A DNA stretch of 64,000 nucleotides. Origin: Amycolatopsis sp. CA-230715. Its GTDB lineage: Bacteria > Actinomycetota > Actinomycetes > Mycobacteriales > Pseudonocardiaceae. Position 1 is the first letter of the stretch; every line of letters starts with the position of its first letter. This document shows, piece after piece, positions 52,846-60,994 of this stretch. A program made the translations under genes and the position numbers. Where the stretch lies: positions 2,293,501 to 2,357,500 of the forward strand of contig NZ_CP059997.1 of assembly GCF_018736145.1 (NCBI RefSeq). Reading direction: 5' to 3'. The notes under the pieces are model-generated. The model was given only the letters and a program-made list of their open reading frames with translations. It made no database searches and was not told the origin of the DNA.

Positions 52846-54006
52846 TTACAACGGCGAAGGAGTGGGAAGGGGCCAGGAGTAGAGGCTGTCCGGGTTATCG
52901 AGCCAGACGAACTGGTCCTCGTCGCGTGGCGCGGAGACACCGAAGCGGTTTGGGGCTGGGCGGCCGAGGTCGAGCCAGGACTGATAAGCGTGCTCCACGG
53001 TGTCCCATAGCCGCGTCGTCCCGCGTTGCTGGACCGGCCACCGGCCGTCTTCGACAGGTTCGAGGTCGGCTTGCGCGAGCGCGGTGTCCGTGTGGACGAA
53101 GACGTGGTCGGGGGCGCTGGTCAGCCGAAGGCCGGGTGCGTGCAGCCAGAGAAACAGGGCGAGGTCGGTGCCCTCCACGTCAACGACGTCCTTCGGGTTC
53201 AAGGTGGTCGTGCCGTAGGCCGGAATCCCCGGTTCGGTGAATCCCGTGGTGTGGCCTGGCCCGAGTGGACTGTCCGCTCGCTGCCGCAAGGGCATGAAGT
53301 GGGCGGGGTATGGGTCGATCCTGCCCGTAACCTCGTCCGGTTTGGTCTTCGTCAGCACCAGAAGCGGCCCGGCTTCGCCAGCGTCGAACGGGGCGACGAT
53401 CGTCCCGCCGTCGGCGAGCTGCTCGATCCAGGCTGGCGGGATCGATGTCACGGCGCAGGTCGCGATGATGCGGTCGTATGGGCCGTGCTCCGGCCAGCCA
53501 TCGGCGCCGTCGCCCGCGGTGAGATGGGGGTGCTGCCCGATGGCGGCGAGGTGTTCCCGGGCGGTCTCGATCAGCCCAGGGTCGATGTCGATAGAGGCCA
53601 CGTTGCCGGGGCCGAGGAAGTGGCCGAGCAGCGCGGTGTTGTAGCCGGTGCCGGTACCGATCTCCAAGACACGGTGTCCCCGGCGCGCACCGAGCCGCGC
53701 GAGCATCGCGGCCATCACCCGTGGACGACTCGACGACGAGGTAGGGATCTCGTGCCGACCGACGCCTTCCCCTGCCGCGATGGTCTGCGTCCGCAGTGTC
53801 TCATCGGAGTACACGAGGTCCAGCCACTCTGGATCACCCGCCGATATGGTCCCGCCGCCGCGCAGCACCTTCGGGACGAACACGTGGCGCGGCACGCCCT
53901 TGAACGCCTTGATCCAATCTGGATCGAGCAATACGCCAAGCTCGACCAGGCCGTCGGTAAGGGCGCTGGCCCGCTGCTCCCAGCCAGCGACGGCAACGAG
54001 GTCCAC
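52846..54006 (-). CDS. Protein-isoaspartate-type methyltransferase of the ATP-grasp RiPP cassette
   Basis: 386 residues. SAM motif I VLEIGTGTG at 113-121, preceded by SSSSRPRVMAAML (89-102) which corresponds to the PIMT substrate loop, then IDIDPGLI and a long C-terminal extension (about 200 residues) typical of the methyltransferase found with ATP-grasp peptide maturases. In fuscimiditide-type graspetides the related enzyme methylates an Asp side chain and causes aspartimide formation. GTG start, 6 bp after the ATP-grasp stop. The Asp74-Gly75 in the neighbouring precursor is a plausible target. Confidence 0.85.
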   Translation of the reverse strand: MDLVAVAGWEQRASALTDGLVELGVLLDPDWIKAFKGVPRHVFVPKVLRGGGTISAGDPEWLDLVYSDETLRTQTIAAGEGVGRHEIPTSSSSRPRVMAAMLARLGARRGHRVLEIGTGTGYNTALLGHFLGPGNVASIDIDPGLIETAREHLAAIGQHPHLTAGDGADGWPEHGPYDRIIATCAVTSIPPAWIEQLADGGTIVAPFDAGEAGPLLVLTKTKPDEVTGRIDPYPAHFMPLRQRADSPLGPGHTTGFTEPGIPAYGTTTLNPKDVVDVEGTDLALFLWLHAPGLRLTSAPDHVFVHTDTALAQADLEPVEDGRWPVQQRGTTRLWDTVEHAYQSWLDLGRPAPNRFGVSAPRDEDQFVWLDNPDSLYSWPLPTPSPL

Positions 54007-54012
54007 TGAAGA

Positions 54013-54978
54013 TCACTCCTTGGTCAGCGTGTCGGCGAATGCGGCGGCGATCGGCAGGTCACAGGCGTCTGCAAGCCAGCCCCACGAGCCCGTCGTGTTC
54101 GCCTCCAGCGCGACCCACGCACCGTCGGGTCGAACTACGAAGTCGAAAACGCTGGACGCCAGGCCCGCCAGGCGAAGGTAGCGGAAGACGCCTTCCCGCA
54201 CCTGGTCAGGAACATCGATGACCTCGTACCGGTGCGAGTCGTAGTCCGTTCGCCAGTCGATCCGACCCGCCGGGCTTTCCGCATGAATGGCGACCGCGAA
54301 CACCTGGTCTCCGACCGCGATGACCCGAGGCTCGCACGCTTTGTCCTGCCACTGCTGCACCAGGTGCGCAGTGATCTCGATCCCAGCCAGATCGTCCAGG
54401 TCAGCGGCGGTCAGGCGCCGGGTGTAGACCACCGTTTCCCCGTCGCCCTCCCACACGATCGGTTCGGCCAACGGCTTGATCACCACCGGCCCATACCTCG
54501 CGGCGAACTCGCGCACCCCCTCACCCCGGTTGGTGACCAGCGTGGGCGGCACCTGCAGACCGGCCGCGCGTAGACGGGTGAGCTGTCGCGGCTTGTACTC
54601 GGCGTCAGCCAGCGCTGATGGATGGGACACCCACCGAACGGGCAAGCTGGCGAGCACCCCGCCGAAGCCGGTTCGGGCCTGGGCTCGGCTGAACCGAAGC
54701 TCGGGTCCGGAAAGGCCGGACGGCATCTCGAAGTCGCGCGGCTTGCAGTAGTAGACCGCGGTCACCTCGTCCAAGCGGACTCGCGAATCACCGGTCTCAA
54801 GCTCCCCCGCCCACCGCACGGCATCCTGGTCGAGGCGCACGTCCATGCTCATGCGGAGCGGGAAGTCGATGGTGTCCACCGCAGTCCACCGGATACCGCG
54901 CGCGTCGAGTTCACCGGCCACTTCGGCCGCCGACCACTCCGCGACGTCGCCGAGGACCAGAACGAACGGGTCGATCAC
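54013..54978 (-). CDS. ATP-grasp ligase (graspetide synthetase, SAV_5884-type)
   Basis: 321 residues. ATP-grasp fold: pre-ATP-grasp N-terminus (VLVLGDVAEWSAAEV), Lys168 in VVIKPL for ATP phosphate, and Mg ligands Asp279, Glu292 and Asn294 in VFDFVV...LEANTTGSW. This is the ATP-grasp ribosomal peptide maturase class that joins Glu/Asp side chains to Thr/Ser or Lys of a precursor by ester or amide bonds. GTG start overlaps the precursor stop by GTGA, so substrate and enzyme are translationally coupled. Confidence 0.87.
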   Translation of the reverse strand: MIDPFVLVLGDVAEWSAAEVAGELDARGIRWTAVDTIDFPLRMSMDVRLDQDAVRWAGELETGDSRVRLDEVTAVYYCKPRDFEMPSGLSGPELRFSRAQARTGFGGVLASLPVRWVSHPSALADAEYKPRQLTRLRAAGLQVPPTLVTNRGEGVREFAARYGPVVIKPLAEPIVWEGDGETVVYTRRLTAADLDDLAGIEITAHLVQQWQDKACEPRVIAVGDQVFAVAIHAESPAGRIDWRTDYDSHRYEVIDVPDQVREGVFRYLRLAGLASSVFDFVVRPDGAWVALEANTTGSWGWLADACDLPIAAAFADTLTKE

Positions 54979-55238
54979 GTGTCGGGCACCGTGTACGAGT
55001 CGTCGATCAAGTGACCGTCCTCGTTGCAGTTCCGCTGTATCAGCGTCGGCCCCTTAGCCGTGTGATCCGCGTTCGGAACCAGCGTGATCCTTCGAGCCTT
55101 CAGGCCCCGAAGGATGAACGGGCGGGCCGAGCTGGGCGCCGCCGAGCTGGTGGGCGGCTCCTTGAGATTGACCACGAAGCGGTGAGCCACCGGCACCAGC
55201 GGCTCGCCAATCGAATGTGACCGATCTGGCCATGACAT
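54975..55238 (-). CDS. ATP-grasp-modified RiPP precursor peptide
   Basis: 87 residues. The leader holds RPFILR at 39-44, the motif shared by the ATP-grasp target RiPP family. The C-terminal core region from about residue 58 (DHTAKGPTLIQRNCNED, then GHLIDDSYTVPDT) supplies Thr/Ser acceptors and Glu/Asp donors for side-chain ester links, and an Asp74-Gly75 step suited to aspartimide formation. GAGGGGAG lies 9 bp before the ATG. First gene of the three-gene cassette. Core boundaries and cross-links are inferred. Confidence 0.8.
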   Translation of the reverse strand: MSWPDRSHSIGEPLVPVAHRFVVNLKEPPTSSAAPSSARPFILRGLKARRITLVPNADHTAKGPTLIQRNCNEDGHLIDDSYTVPDT

Positions 55239-55433
55239 CAGGTACGTCTCCCCTCTTGCCCTGCGCTCAAACCAACCAACCTTATGACGCCGCGGTCAGC
55301 AATGAACCTGATGTAACCGTCATGGAGTAATCACCGCGTCCATTACGGTGATCAGGAGCTGCCAGCGCGCGGAAGCCCACCCTAAGATCACCAGTACTGG
55401 CGTGCTTCTCGAACGGCACTCCATGGGGAATAA

Positions 55434-55475
55434 CGAAGCCCCCCAGGATCCGGTGCTGGATCTTGGGGGGCTTCG
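55434..55475 (-). terminator. Terminator after the DUF397-like gene
   Basis: About 18 paired bases, CGAAGCCCCCCAGGATCC against GGATCTTGGGGGGCTTCG with one G-U, loop GGTGCT, and TTATT following on the minus strand, 16 bp past the DUF397-like stop. It separates this gene from the RiPP cassette; the rest of 55239-55433 shows nothing recognisable beyond the cassette's promoter. Confidence 0.85.
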
Positions 55476-55490
55476 CTCGTGCAGCAGAGC

Positions 55491-55877
55491 CTATGCGGCC
55501 GCGTAGGCGCTCAAGTCGAACTCGCCCTTGACCACGCCGTCGAGGAAGGCGTTCACCTCGTCGAAGGTGAACTCCAGCTCGATCGACGGCACGTCGCGAT
55601 GACGGAAGACGTACATACCGTCCGAGTCGCGGCGGACGGTTTCGAGACTGTGCCCGACCTGCTGTCGGCCCTCTCGGACAGCCATCTGGTAGTCGTCGAA
55701 GTCAGCCTCGGTTAGTCGGAGTGCCCGGGTCGCGTACTCGGGACGGCCTTGGAGTTTGTCGTCGCGCACCTCGACCCAGCCGTCACGACGGGCCACGCGC
55801 ACGCAGTTCTGCTTCGGCTCGCTACGGGCCGCCTTCCGGAATTCGTGGTCAGCGAACCTCGGTGGGCTGGTGGTCAT
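55491..55877 (-). CDS. DUF397-like protein, apparently duplicated domain
   Basis: 128 residues, about twice a usual DUF397 protein. The first half (FRKAARSEPKQNCVRVARRD, then VEVRDDKLQG) and the second half ending EFTFDEVNAFLDGVVKGEFD both match DUF397 blocks (NCVEVA...VRDSK, and FlxGVKxGEFD). DUF397 proteins are small partners of adjacent XRE/DUF5753 regulators in actinomycetes. It lies 28 bp downstream of such a regulator, in one operon. Confidence 0.78.
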   Translation of the reverse strand: MTTSPPRFADHEFRKAARSEPKQNCVRVARRDGWVEVRDDKLQGRPEYATRALRLTEADFDDYQMAVREGRQQVGHSLETVRRDSDGMYVFRHRDVPSIELEFTFDEVNAFLDGVVKGEFDLSAYAAA

Positions 55878-55905
55878 CTCGTGTTCTCCCTTGGGGAATA
55901 GGGGT

Positions 55906-56790
55906 TTACTGCATTTCCTTGTACTCGCTCGCGACGTCCTTCATGAAGGCACGGCTTTCATCGAAGCGAAGCGCCGCATTGGACAGTCGAGCCCAAGCTG
56001 ATTCGTAAGCGGCGAGCGCCTTGCGATCGTCCTGGTAACGGCGCTCACCCTCCCCCTCGGTGTATGCAAGTTCGAGAGGACCGGCCGCACCTGGCGATGG
56101 AACCCGCACGAGAACGAACCGGTTGCCGATCGGCGACCTTCGGCCGGGCCTTGTCTTGAACGGAAATACCTGGATCATCACGTGCCTGCGGTTCGAAAGC
56201 TTGATTAGGTGGTCGATCTGATCGCGCATCACGTCCGCGTCGCCCCACATGCGCCGGAGGCAGGATTCGCTGAGGACAAACTGGATCGTGGGCGCATCCG
56301 CCTTGTCGACAATCTCCTGACGGGCCAGCCGCGCCTGCACGAAGTCCTCGACCCCCAGGCCCTCATCGTCGAGTGGCAGGTCTCCGTGCTGCGCCCGTGC
56401 GTACGCCTCTGTTTGGAGGAGTCCGGGCACGACCTCCATCTCGAACGATTGGATCTGGTCCGCCATCTTCTCCAGGTCGACGAGCAGACGAAGGTCTTCG
56501 CCGTACGCACGGTTGTGGCCAGTTGACCAGAACCCACGTTTGTGGTTGTCGCGGCGCAACTCGCGAAGCGCTTCCTGGTAGCCCTCATCGGTGAAGCCGA
56601 GCTTCGTGGCCAGCAGTACCAGGTCACCATGTGAGATGGAGCCCGCTCCGTTGATCAGCGTGGCGATCTTGGGTTGACCAACTTCGATCAGCTTTCCTGC
56701 GTCGGTCTGCGAGATGCCCGCAGTCTCGATCATGTGCTTGATCTCGCGCCCGAGCAGGAGCTTCTTGGCAGTGCGGACGGTTGCAGCCAT
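55906..56790 (-). CDS. XRE-family regulator with DUF5753 domain
   Basis: 294 residues. N-terminal HTH (GREIKHMIETAGISQTDAGK, LIEVGQPKIATLINGAG) and the DUF5753 C-terminal domain (EMEVVPGLLQTEAYARA, then FVLSESCLRRMWGD, RRHVMIQVFPF, PLELAYTEGE). The pair XRE/DUF5753 with DUF397 is a common actinobacterial regulatory couple (WhiJ/BldB-like) and some behave as toxin-antitoxin-like modules. AAGGAGAGG precedes the ATG. Here it may act as the phage repressor; upstream repeats are candidate sites. Confidence 0.87.
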   Translation of the reverse strand: MAATVRTAKKLLLGREIKHMIETAGISQTDAGKLIEVGQPKIATLINGAGSISHGDLVLLATKLGFTDEGYQEALRELRRDNHKRGFWSTGHNRAYGEDLRLLVDLEKMADQIQSFEMEVVPGLLQTEAYARAQHGDLPLDDEGLGVEDFVQARLARQEIVDKADAPTIQFVLSESCLRRMWGDADVMRDQIDHLIKLSNRRHVMIQVFPFKTRPGRRSPIGNRFVLVRVPSPGAAGPLELAYTEGEGERRYQDDRKALAAYESAWARLSNAALRFDESRAFMKDVASEYKEMQ

Positions 56791-57340
56791 CGATACGGCC
56801 TCTCCTTGGCTTGATCGGCAGCGCTGACGAGCCGGGCCGCACCTCCCTTCAACAGAGAGGGTATCGCCCCTTCGCCACCGAATTGAGGGGTGCCTGAAGC
56901 TTGATTATCTAGCTTAGATGTATCAGGATAGACAACCACGAACCTAGATACCTGGTCATTAGATGCAGGCATCTTAGCGTATGGGAGTTGTGGCTATGCG
57001 AGCTCACCTAGGCGTCGACATTGACTGTCTGACCAGCGGATACATCAACTCAGACCTCAGCAAGCCCCGGCTGCGGAGAGCCTCGCGAACCATCGCTTAA
57101 CCCACCAGGCCACCCCGAGGGCGTTGCGGTCCGGCGCGGACGCACGCAGCTCGGGGACATCGGCGGCGGGCGGGGCGAGGTTGAGCCCGACGGCGTGCGC
57201 GTCCCTTCCCAGGCCCCCGCAAGGACGCACGCGCCCAGGTTCCTTCGTCCGCCTGCCGCCTCCACGAGCGGCGGTGGAGGTGGCTGTGCCCCCCGACCAG
57301 CTACCTGCACCGCCTTCCACTCCTATTCGAGGTGTCCACG
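56791..57340. promoter_or_regulatory. AT-rich divergent control region, then a gene-poor spacer
   Basis: At 56900-56985 half-sites of the form AGAT(A/G) or ATCTA recur: ATCTA-GCT-TAGAT, then TAGATACCTG ... CAGGCATCTT as an imperfect inverted repeat. They are candidate binding sites for the XRE protein. From 57050 to 57330 the DNA becomes G/C-rich; short open frames on both strands (for example minus 57057-57320) lack support and I see no gene. Confidence 0.45.
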
Positions 57341-57694
57341 ATGGCCGATCCAGCAGGTCGCTTATGGACTTCCCCGTTCACGTGCGGGGGCGATCGCCTT
57401 CAGCACGAGGTGACGGATGAGGCGTTCCAGGCCGCTCGTGAACTCGGTGTTCCGGTGATCGCTCTGTGCGGGCATGAGGTCGAGTGGTCGCCCGCCATCG
57501 CCGAGCCCGGCCCGCCCTGCCGTCCCTGTCTGCGGAAGACAGCTCGATCCGGCGACCAGCGGCGTGACGTTGCGCAGCTCGTGCAGGTGCCCGTTCAGCG
57601 AGGGCGAGCACCGCGGCATCGGCGTTCCGGCGCTCCCCGCCGCACCCACTTCTTCTTCTACCGCAGTCCCGAACACACAAGGAGGGCTTCATGA
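57341..57694 (+). CDS. Small zinc-finger-like protein
   Basis: 117 residues. ALCGHEVEWSP, then GPPCRPCLRKTAR gives the C...CxxC zinc site of a small protein family common beside DUF397/XRE genes in Pseudonocardiaceae. The C-terminal third is Arg-rich and may be loosely structured. ATG 57341 follows GAGGTG. It opens the operon to 62505; its stop overlaps the next ATG (ATGA). Confidence 0.6.
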   Translation: MADPAGRLWTSPFTCGGDRLQHEVTDEAFQAARELGVPVIALCGHEVEWSPAIAEPGPPCRPCLRKTARSGDQRRDVAQLVQVPVQRGRAPRHRRSGAPRRTHFFFYRSPEHTRRAS

Positions 57695-58572
57695 TGACGG
57701 CCACCGACGAGCCGATGCCGGCGGAAACACACCGCTCGATCCCGAAGACCGAGTACGAGTACAGCAAGCGCCACGCTGCCACCTACGACGATCCGGACCG
57801 CCTGGCGGTCGACCTCGCGCTGTGGCGGGTAATGCAGACCAGGCCGGGGTGGAGCCTCGGGTTCCCGACGCCCGAGGTAGGCGACGTCTGGGACTTCGAC
57901 TCCTCGTTCGGAGGGGCTCAGCCTGAACCCTCGATCGGGGAGTTGTTGTCGGACATGGGACTTGTTCGCCTGCGCGCCGGTGTGCAGCCGGACTCGCAGC
58001 TCGTCCGGATCGGCCACTGCGGTGTCCACATGGGATGTGAGCGACACAAGGCGCATGAGCTGTGGAAACCGCTGGACTCCCCCGACCTGTCGAAGGCCCT
58101 GCGGGACGCGGAAGAGGCAGCTCGAACCATCGATCTCGATTCGTTGGCCGGGTGCCTGGTGTGGGGTGACTGCGGTCGCAACGGCATGGAACGGATCTGG
58201 TGGGCCGACTTCGGCCGCCAGGACTCCGTGTTCGCTGCGTCGCCGAAAGTCGCACCTCAGAAGAAGTACGGCGAAGAGACCGAGGCCATGAAGGGCCTGG
58301 CGGCGGCGGGTTTCACGCTGAAGAGCAGCGCAGGGCCAGAAGCGACCCCGGAGACGCTGACCTTCGTGCGACGAGTCGGCGACAAGACCGATGTCGTCTC
58401 GCTCGCGCTGAACGAAGGTGCGCTCTCGATGGCGTTCCGGTACCCCGCGGGGCAGGATGCGGCGAGTTTCGAGGAGGCATCCGGCGAGTACGGAGTGATG
58501 CCTGAGAAGAACGTCGCACCGGACTCGATCACTGCGGTTGTCCGGGAAGTTCTGGAGTGGACCCGTGACTGA
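57691..58572 (+). CDS. Hypothetical protein
   Basis: 293 residues of no recognised family. A helical N-terminus (EYEYSKRHAATYDD), a central Trp/Cys part (CGVHMGCERHKAHELWKPL, LVWGDCGRNGMERIWWADFG) and a C-terminal beta-rich domain (TFVRRVGDKTDVVSLALNE). GGAGGG precedes the ATG. It overlaps the next gene by 8 bp. Confidence 0.6.
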   Translation: MMTATDEPMPAETHRSIPKTEYEYSKRHAATYDDPDRLAVDLALWRVMQTRPGWSLGFPTPEVGDVWDFDSSFGGAQPEPSIGELLSDMGLVRLRAGVQPDSQLVRIGHCGVHMGCERHKAHELWKPLDSPDLSKALRDAEEAARTIDLDSLAGCLVWGDCGRNGMERIWWADFGRQDSVFAASPKVAPQKKYGEETEAMKGLAAAGFTLKSSAGPEATPETLTFVRRVGDKTDVVSLALNEGALSMAFRYPAGQDAASFEEASGEYGVMPEKNVAPDSITAVVREVLEWTRD

Positions 58573-59362
58573 CGACGCACCGGATCTCGATTGGGCACTG
58601 AAGTACATGCCGTTTCACGATATCGAGCAACATCCGAGCTTTGGGCCGGTACTTCAGCAAGTCATGCTGAAGCGCTTCCGCGCCAACATGTCGCAGCGAG
58701 CACTTGCCAGGCGGTTCGGATGTTCCTCGGCTGCTGTGCAGCGGGTCCTTGACCGTGCAGGCGCGTTCACCGCGGAGCCGGAGTGCGATGTCTCGGAGTC
58801 CACCAGCGACTCGGCGTGGCCGATGGACGATCCGGACGCGGCCGACACCGCAGCCCTCGTTGAGGAACCCGCCCAGGCCGGGGTCCCGGATTCGGCTGAC
58901 TCGTCCGATCTCTGGGAACGGTTCGCGCAGACCATTGGGGAGACTATGCGGGCCGAACGCGAAGCGCGGGGGTGGACGCGCAAAGATTTGCGGGACACGG
59001 GCGGAATCGACCGCTCTCTTCAAACAATGGCAACACACGAATTGGGAACACGCGCATTGTCGGTGTGCCAGTTCGCCGAATACTGCCGCGCGCTCGAAGT
59101 TCAGCCCGGCCAGGTCTTTGACCGCGCGTACCGGAAGATGTTCGACCCACCAGACGAACAGAGCGAGACGGTCCTTATCGATCTGGACAAGCTGTCCAGA
59201 TCGGAGCAGGAGAACCTCGCCCGCTGGGCGAAGCTGCGGCTCAAGCAGCTGTCTCCTTCCGACCGGGGAATGCTTCCCATCCCCAGACGCGCGCAGGACA
59301 CGCTGATGACGCTTTGCGGGTTCGACCGGCGCCGAATTCTTGAGATCTTGAGCGCTGCCTAA
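58565..59362 (+). CDS. Regulator with two helix-turn-helix segments
   Basis: 265 residues. Residues about 40-62 (MSQRALARRFGCSSAAVQRV) form a resolvase-like HTH; after an acidic linker an XRE-like HTH follows near 130-180 (RAEREARGWTRKDLRDTGGI ... ALSVCQFAEYCRALEV), ending with a helical tail. GTG start in overlap with the preceding gene. Two DNA-reading heads in one protein are unusual. Target unknown. Confidence 0.65.
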   Translation: MTDDAPDLDWALKYMPFHDIEQHPSFGPVLQQVMLKRFRANMSQRALARRFGCSSAAVQRVLDRAGAFTAEPECDVSESTSDSAWPMDDPDAADTAALVEEPAQAGVPDSADSSDLWERFAQTIGETMRAEREARGWTRKDLRDTGGIDRSLQTMATHELGTRALSVCQFAEYCRALEVQPGQVFDRAYRKMFDPPDEQSETVLIDLDKLSRSEQENLARWAKLRLKQLSPSDRGMLPIPRRAQDTLMTLCGFDRRRILEILSAA

Positions 59363-59388
59363 GTGCCCGGTGTATCGAGCCAGCGGGG

Positions 59389-59586
59389 ATGAGCGACTGG
59401 TTCCATCCGTCGGAGCAGACCATTCAGCTACGTCTCGTCTTCCCGAAATCATCATCCGAGCGGACGGGCGAACAAGAGTTCTTCGCCACCGCACACCCTC
59501 GTCCATTGCATGACTGGATTACCGCACAGATGCCCCCGGCGACTGTGTGGCCGACAAACGATCCCGACGACCCAAAGCATCAATAA
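59389..59586 (+). CDS. Possible small protein
   Basis: 65 residues (MSDWFHPSEQTIQLRLVFPK and on), ATG 59389 behind GCGGGG. No domain. It fits in the 252-bp gap between two operon genes, which is otherwise empty. Support is weak. Confidence 0.35.
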   Translation: MSDWFHPSEQTIQLRLVFPKSSSERTGEQEFFATAHPRPLHDWITAQMPPATVWPTNDPDDPKHQ

Positions 59587-59614
59587 ACCATCGCTCACAA
59601 TCTTTAGGGGAACC

Positions 59615-60283
59615 ATGACCGGCAGAGTCAATCTGATCACCATCGACATCGGCAACACGCTCGGGGAGTTCACCGGACGGTCCACAACGGACCGGCTGCG
59701 CGAGTTGTCTCGGCTAAATGAAATCGCGCCGCACCGTACAGTGGAAGCCGTGCGGGCTCTCCTGCATCGGGCGCCCGAACTCACCGAGGATCTCGTGTGC
59801 CAGGTCTGCCAACGACTGCTGATTCCCTACGATCTATTCCCCGCCAACTGGGGTCGGGGGTACGTCCCGTACCCGGACGCGTCGGCGACGCTCGCCGGAC
59901 TGCGGGAGGTCGCTCCTCTGGTGGCGCTGTCCAATATGGCCGTGACGGGCGGGCCGGAGCGGGTCGCGGCCGTGCGCGCGGCGCATGGCGATGAACTGGA
60001 GGAGGTGTACCCGAGTTACCGCCTCGGCGGGGCGAAACCCGAGCCCTGGCTGTGGCAGATGATCGCCGACCGTCGCGGCGTCAACGTCTCCGACGTCGTT
60101 CACATCGGCGATCGGCTCGACGCCGACGTGTACGGGCCGTTCTTCGCAGGAGCGCGTGCGGTACACCTCCGGAAGGAGGGGAGCACGGTCTACCCCCCGT
60201 TCAGCGGGGACCACATCCGTACCGTCTTTCGCCTGTCCGATGCTGTCCAGGTGGTGCGCGGGTGGGCGGAGCTGCGCGCGTGA
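59615..60283 (+). CDS. HAD-superfamily hydrolase
   Basis: 222 residues. Motif I is LITIDIGNTLGEF, with nucleophile Asp and Gly at the usual second Asp position, as in some YihX-like phosphatases; motif II VALSNM, motif III GAKPEPWLW (Lys) and motif IV HIGDRLDADVYGP are intact. A cap of about 60 residues follows motif I. Expected to hydrolyse a small phosphorylated molecule. AGGGGAACC precedes ATG 59615. GTGA overlap with the next gene. Confidence 0.82.
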   Translation: MTGRVNLITIDIGNTLGEFTGRSTTDRLRELSRLNEIAPHRTVEAVRALLHRAPELTEDLVCQVCQRLLIPYDLFPANWGRGYVPYPDASATLAGLREVAPLVALSNMAVTGGPERVAAVRAAHGDELEEVYPSYRLGGAKPEPWLWQMIADRRGVNVSDVVHIGDRLDADVYGPFFAGARAVHLRKEGSTVYPPFSGDHIRTVFRLSDAVQVVRGWAELRA

Positions 60284-60510
60284 CTTCACGGTATATCTCG
60301 AAATCACGGGTCGCGGACGGCCGCAAGATATGGGCCGTGTGGTACGAGCAGGGGGCGACTATCAACGAGATCGCCGAGAAAGTCGGGATGCACTACTCGA
60401 CGGTCTTACGAACGCTCGACGATCTCGATGTTCCGCGGCGCCCTCCCGGCGGCATGTCCACACGGGCTTTCATGGACCGCGCCCCGAACATGGTTCTCGA
60501 AGGAGCGTGA
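60280..60510 (+). CDS. Small HTH protein, paralogue 1
   Basis: 76 residues with an HTH typical of Hin/resolvase-like modules: KIWAVWYEQGATINEIAEKV, then MHYSTVLRTLDDLDVPRRPP. Starts with GTG in GTGA overlap with the HAD gene. It is a paralogue of the next gene and could be a transcription regulator or recombination directionality factor. Confidence 0.65.
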   Translation: MTSRYISKSRVADGRKIWAVWYEQGATINEIAEKVGMHYSTVLRTLDDLDVPRRPPGGMSTRAFMDRAPNMVLEGA

Positions 60511-60511
60511 C

Positions 60512-60694
60512 ATGAAAACTCCTGACACCGCACCGAAGGCGACGCCAGGGCTATGCCTTAGCGCGCAATGGACTATATGGTACGACCAGGGATACTCCAT
60601 TCAACAGATCGCGAACGCGGCGAATGTCGAATACATGCAGGTTTGGCGCCTATTCAACGACTTGAGAATAACCCTGCGAAAGGATTCTCGGTGA
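60512..60694 (+). CDS. Small HTH protein, paralogue 2
   Basis: 60 residues. QWTIWYDQGYSIQQIANAAN, then VEYMQVWRLFNDLRI aligns closely with the preceding gene, including WYxQGxxIxxIA. GAAGGAGCGTGAC precedes the ATG. Both are single-HTH proteins, probably a recent tandem duplication. Confidence 0.65.
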   Translation: MKTPDTAPKATPGLCLSAQWTIWYDQGYSIQQIANAANVEYMQVWRLFNDLRITLRKDSR

Positions 60695-60697
60695 ACC

Positions 60698-60994
60698 ATG
60701 AAAGTCATTTGGAGAGTTCCCGCACCCTTCCCCGAGTCACGCTCTCATGCCTGGTATAGCAGCAATCTTGACTCGTCCACGGCGATATGCGGAGCAACAA
60801 TCTGCGACCCCCGCCTGCTGGAGAAGAGCCGTCATCGGCGCTTCTGCGTGGACTGCATGAGTGCGCTCGTGCGGTCCAGGCGCGGTGACGTCGAGGCCCG
60901 TCGCAGGAGGCGGATCATGGCCGCGAAGATCGCTTTTGTTGTTGTTGTCCTCGCGCTGCTCGTTGTCGGCCTGTACGACTTGGACTTGGTATGA
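60698..60994 (+). CDS. Small single-pass membrane protein
   Basis: 98 residues. CGATIC and CVDC could bind zinc on the cytoplasmic side; a basic stretch (RSRRGDVEARRRRR) then leads into one C-terminal membrane helix (IAFVVVVLALLVVGLYDL). ATGA overlap with the next gene. Confidence 0.6.
   Translation: MKVIWRVPAPFPESRSHAWYSSNLDSSTAICGATICDPRLLEKSRHRRFCVDCMSALVRSRRGDVEARRRRRIMAAKIAFVVVVLALLVVGLYDLDLV

Noticed and set aside
52886..52896. Further match to the phage motif (AACCCGGACAG, minus strand)
   Set aside because: It encodes Asn-Pro-Asp-Ser inside the methyltransferase gene, so coding constraint explains it.
57057..57320. Minus-strand open frame in the G/C-rich spacer
   Set aside because: It ends in a protein-like NALGVAWWVKRWFARL segment but has no ribosome-binding site or recognised family and overlaps equally long frames on the other strand; at most a decayed gene.
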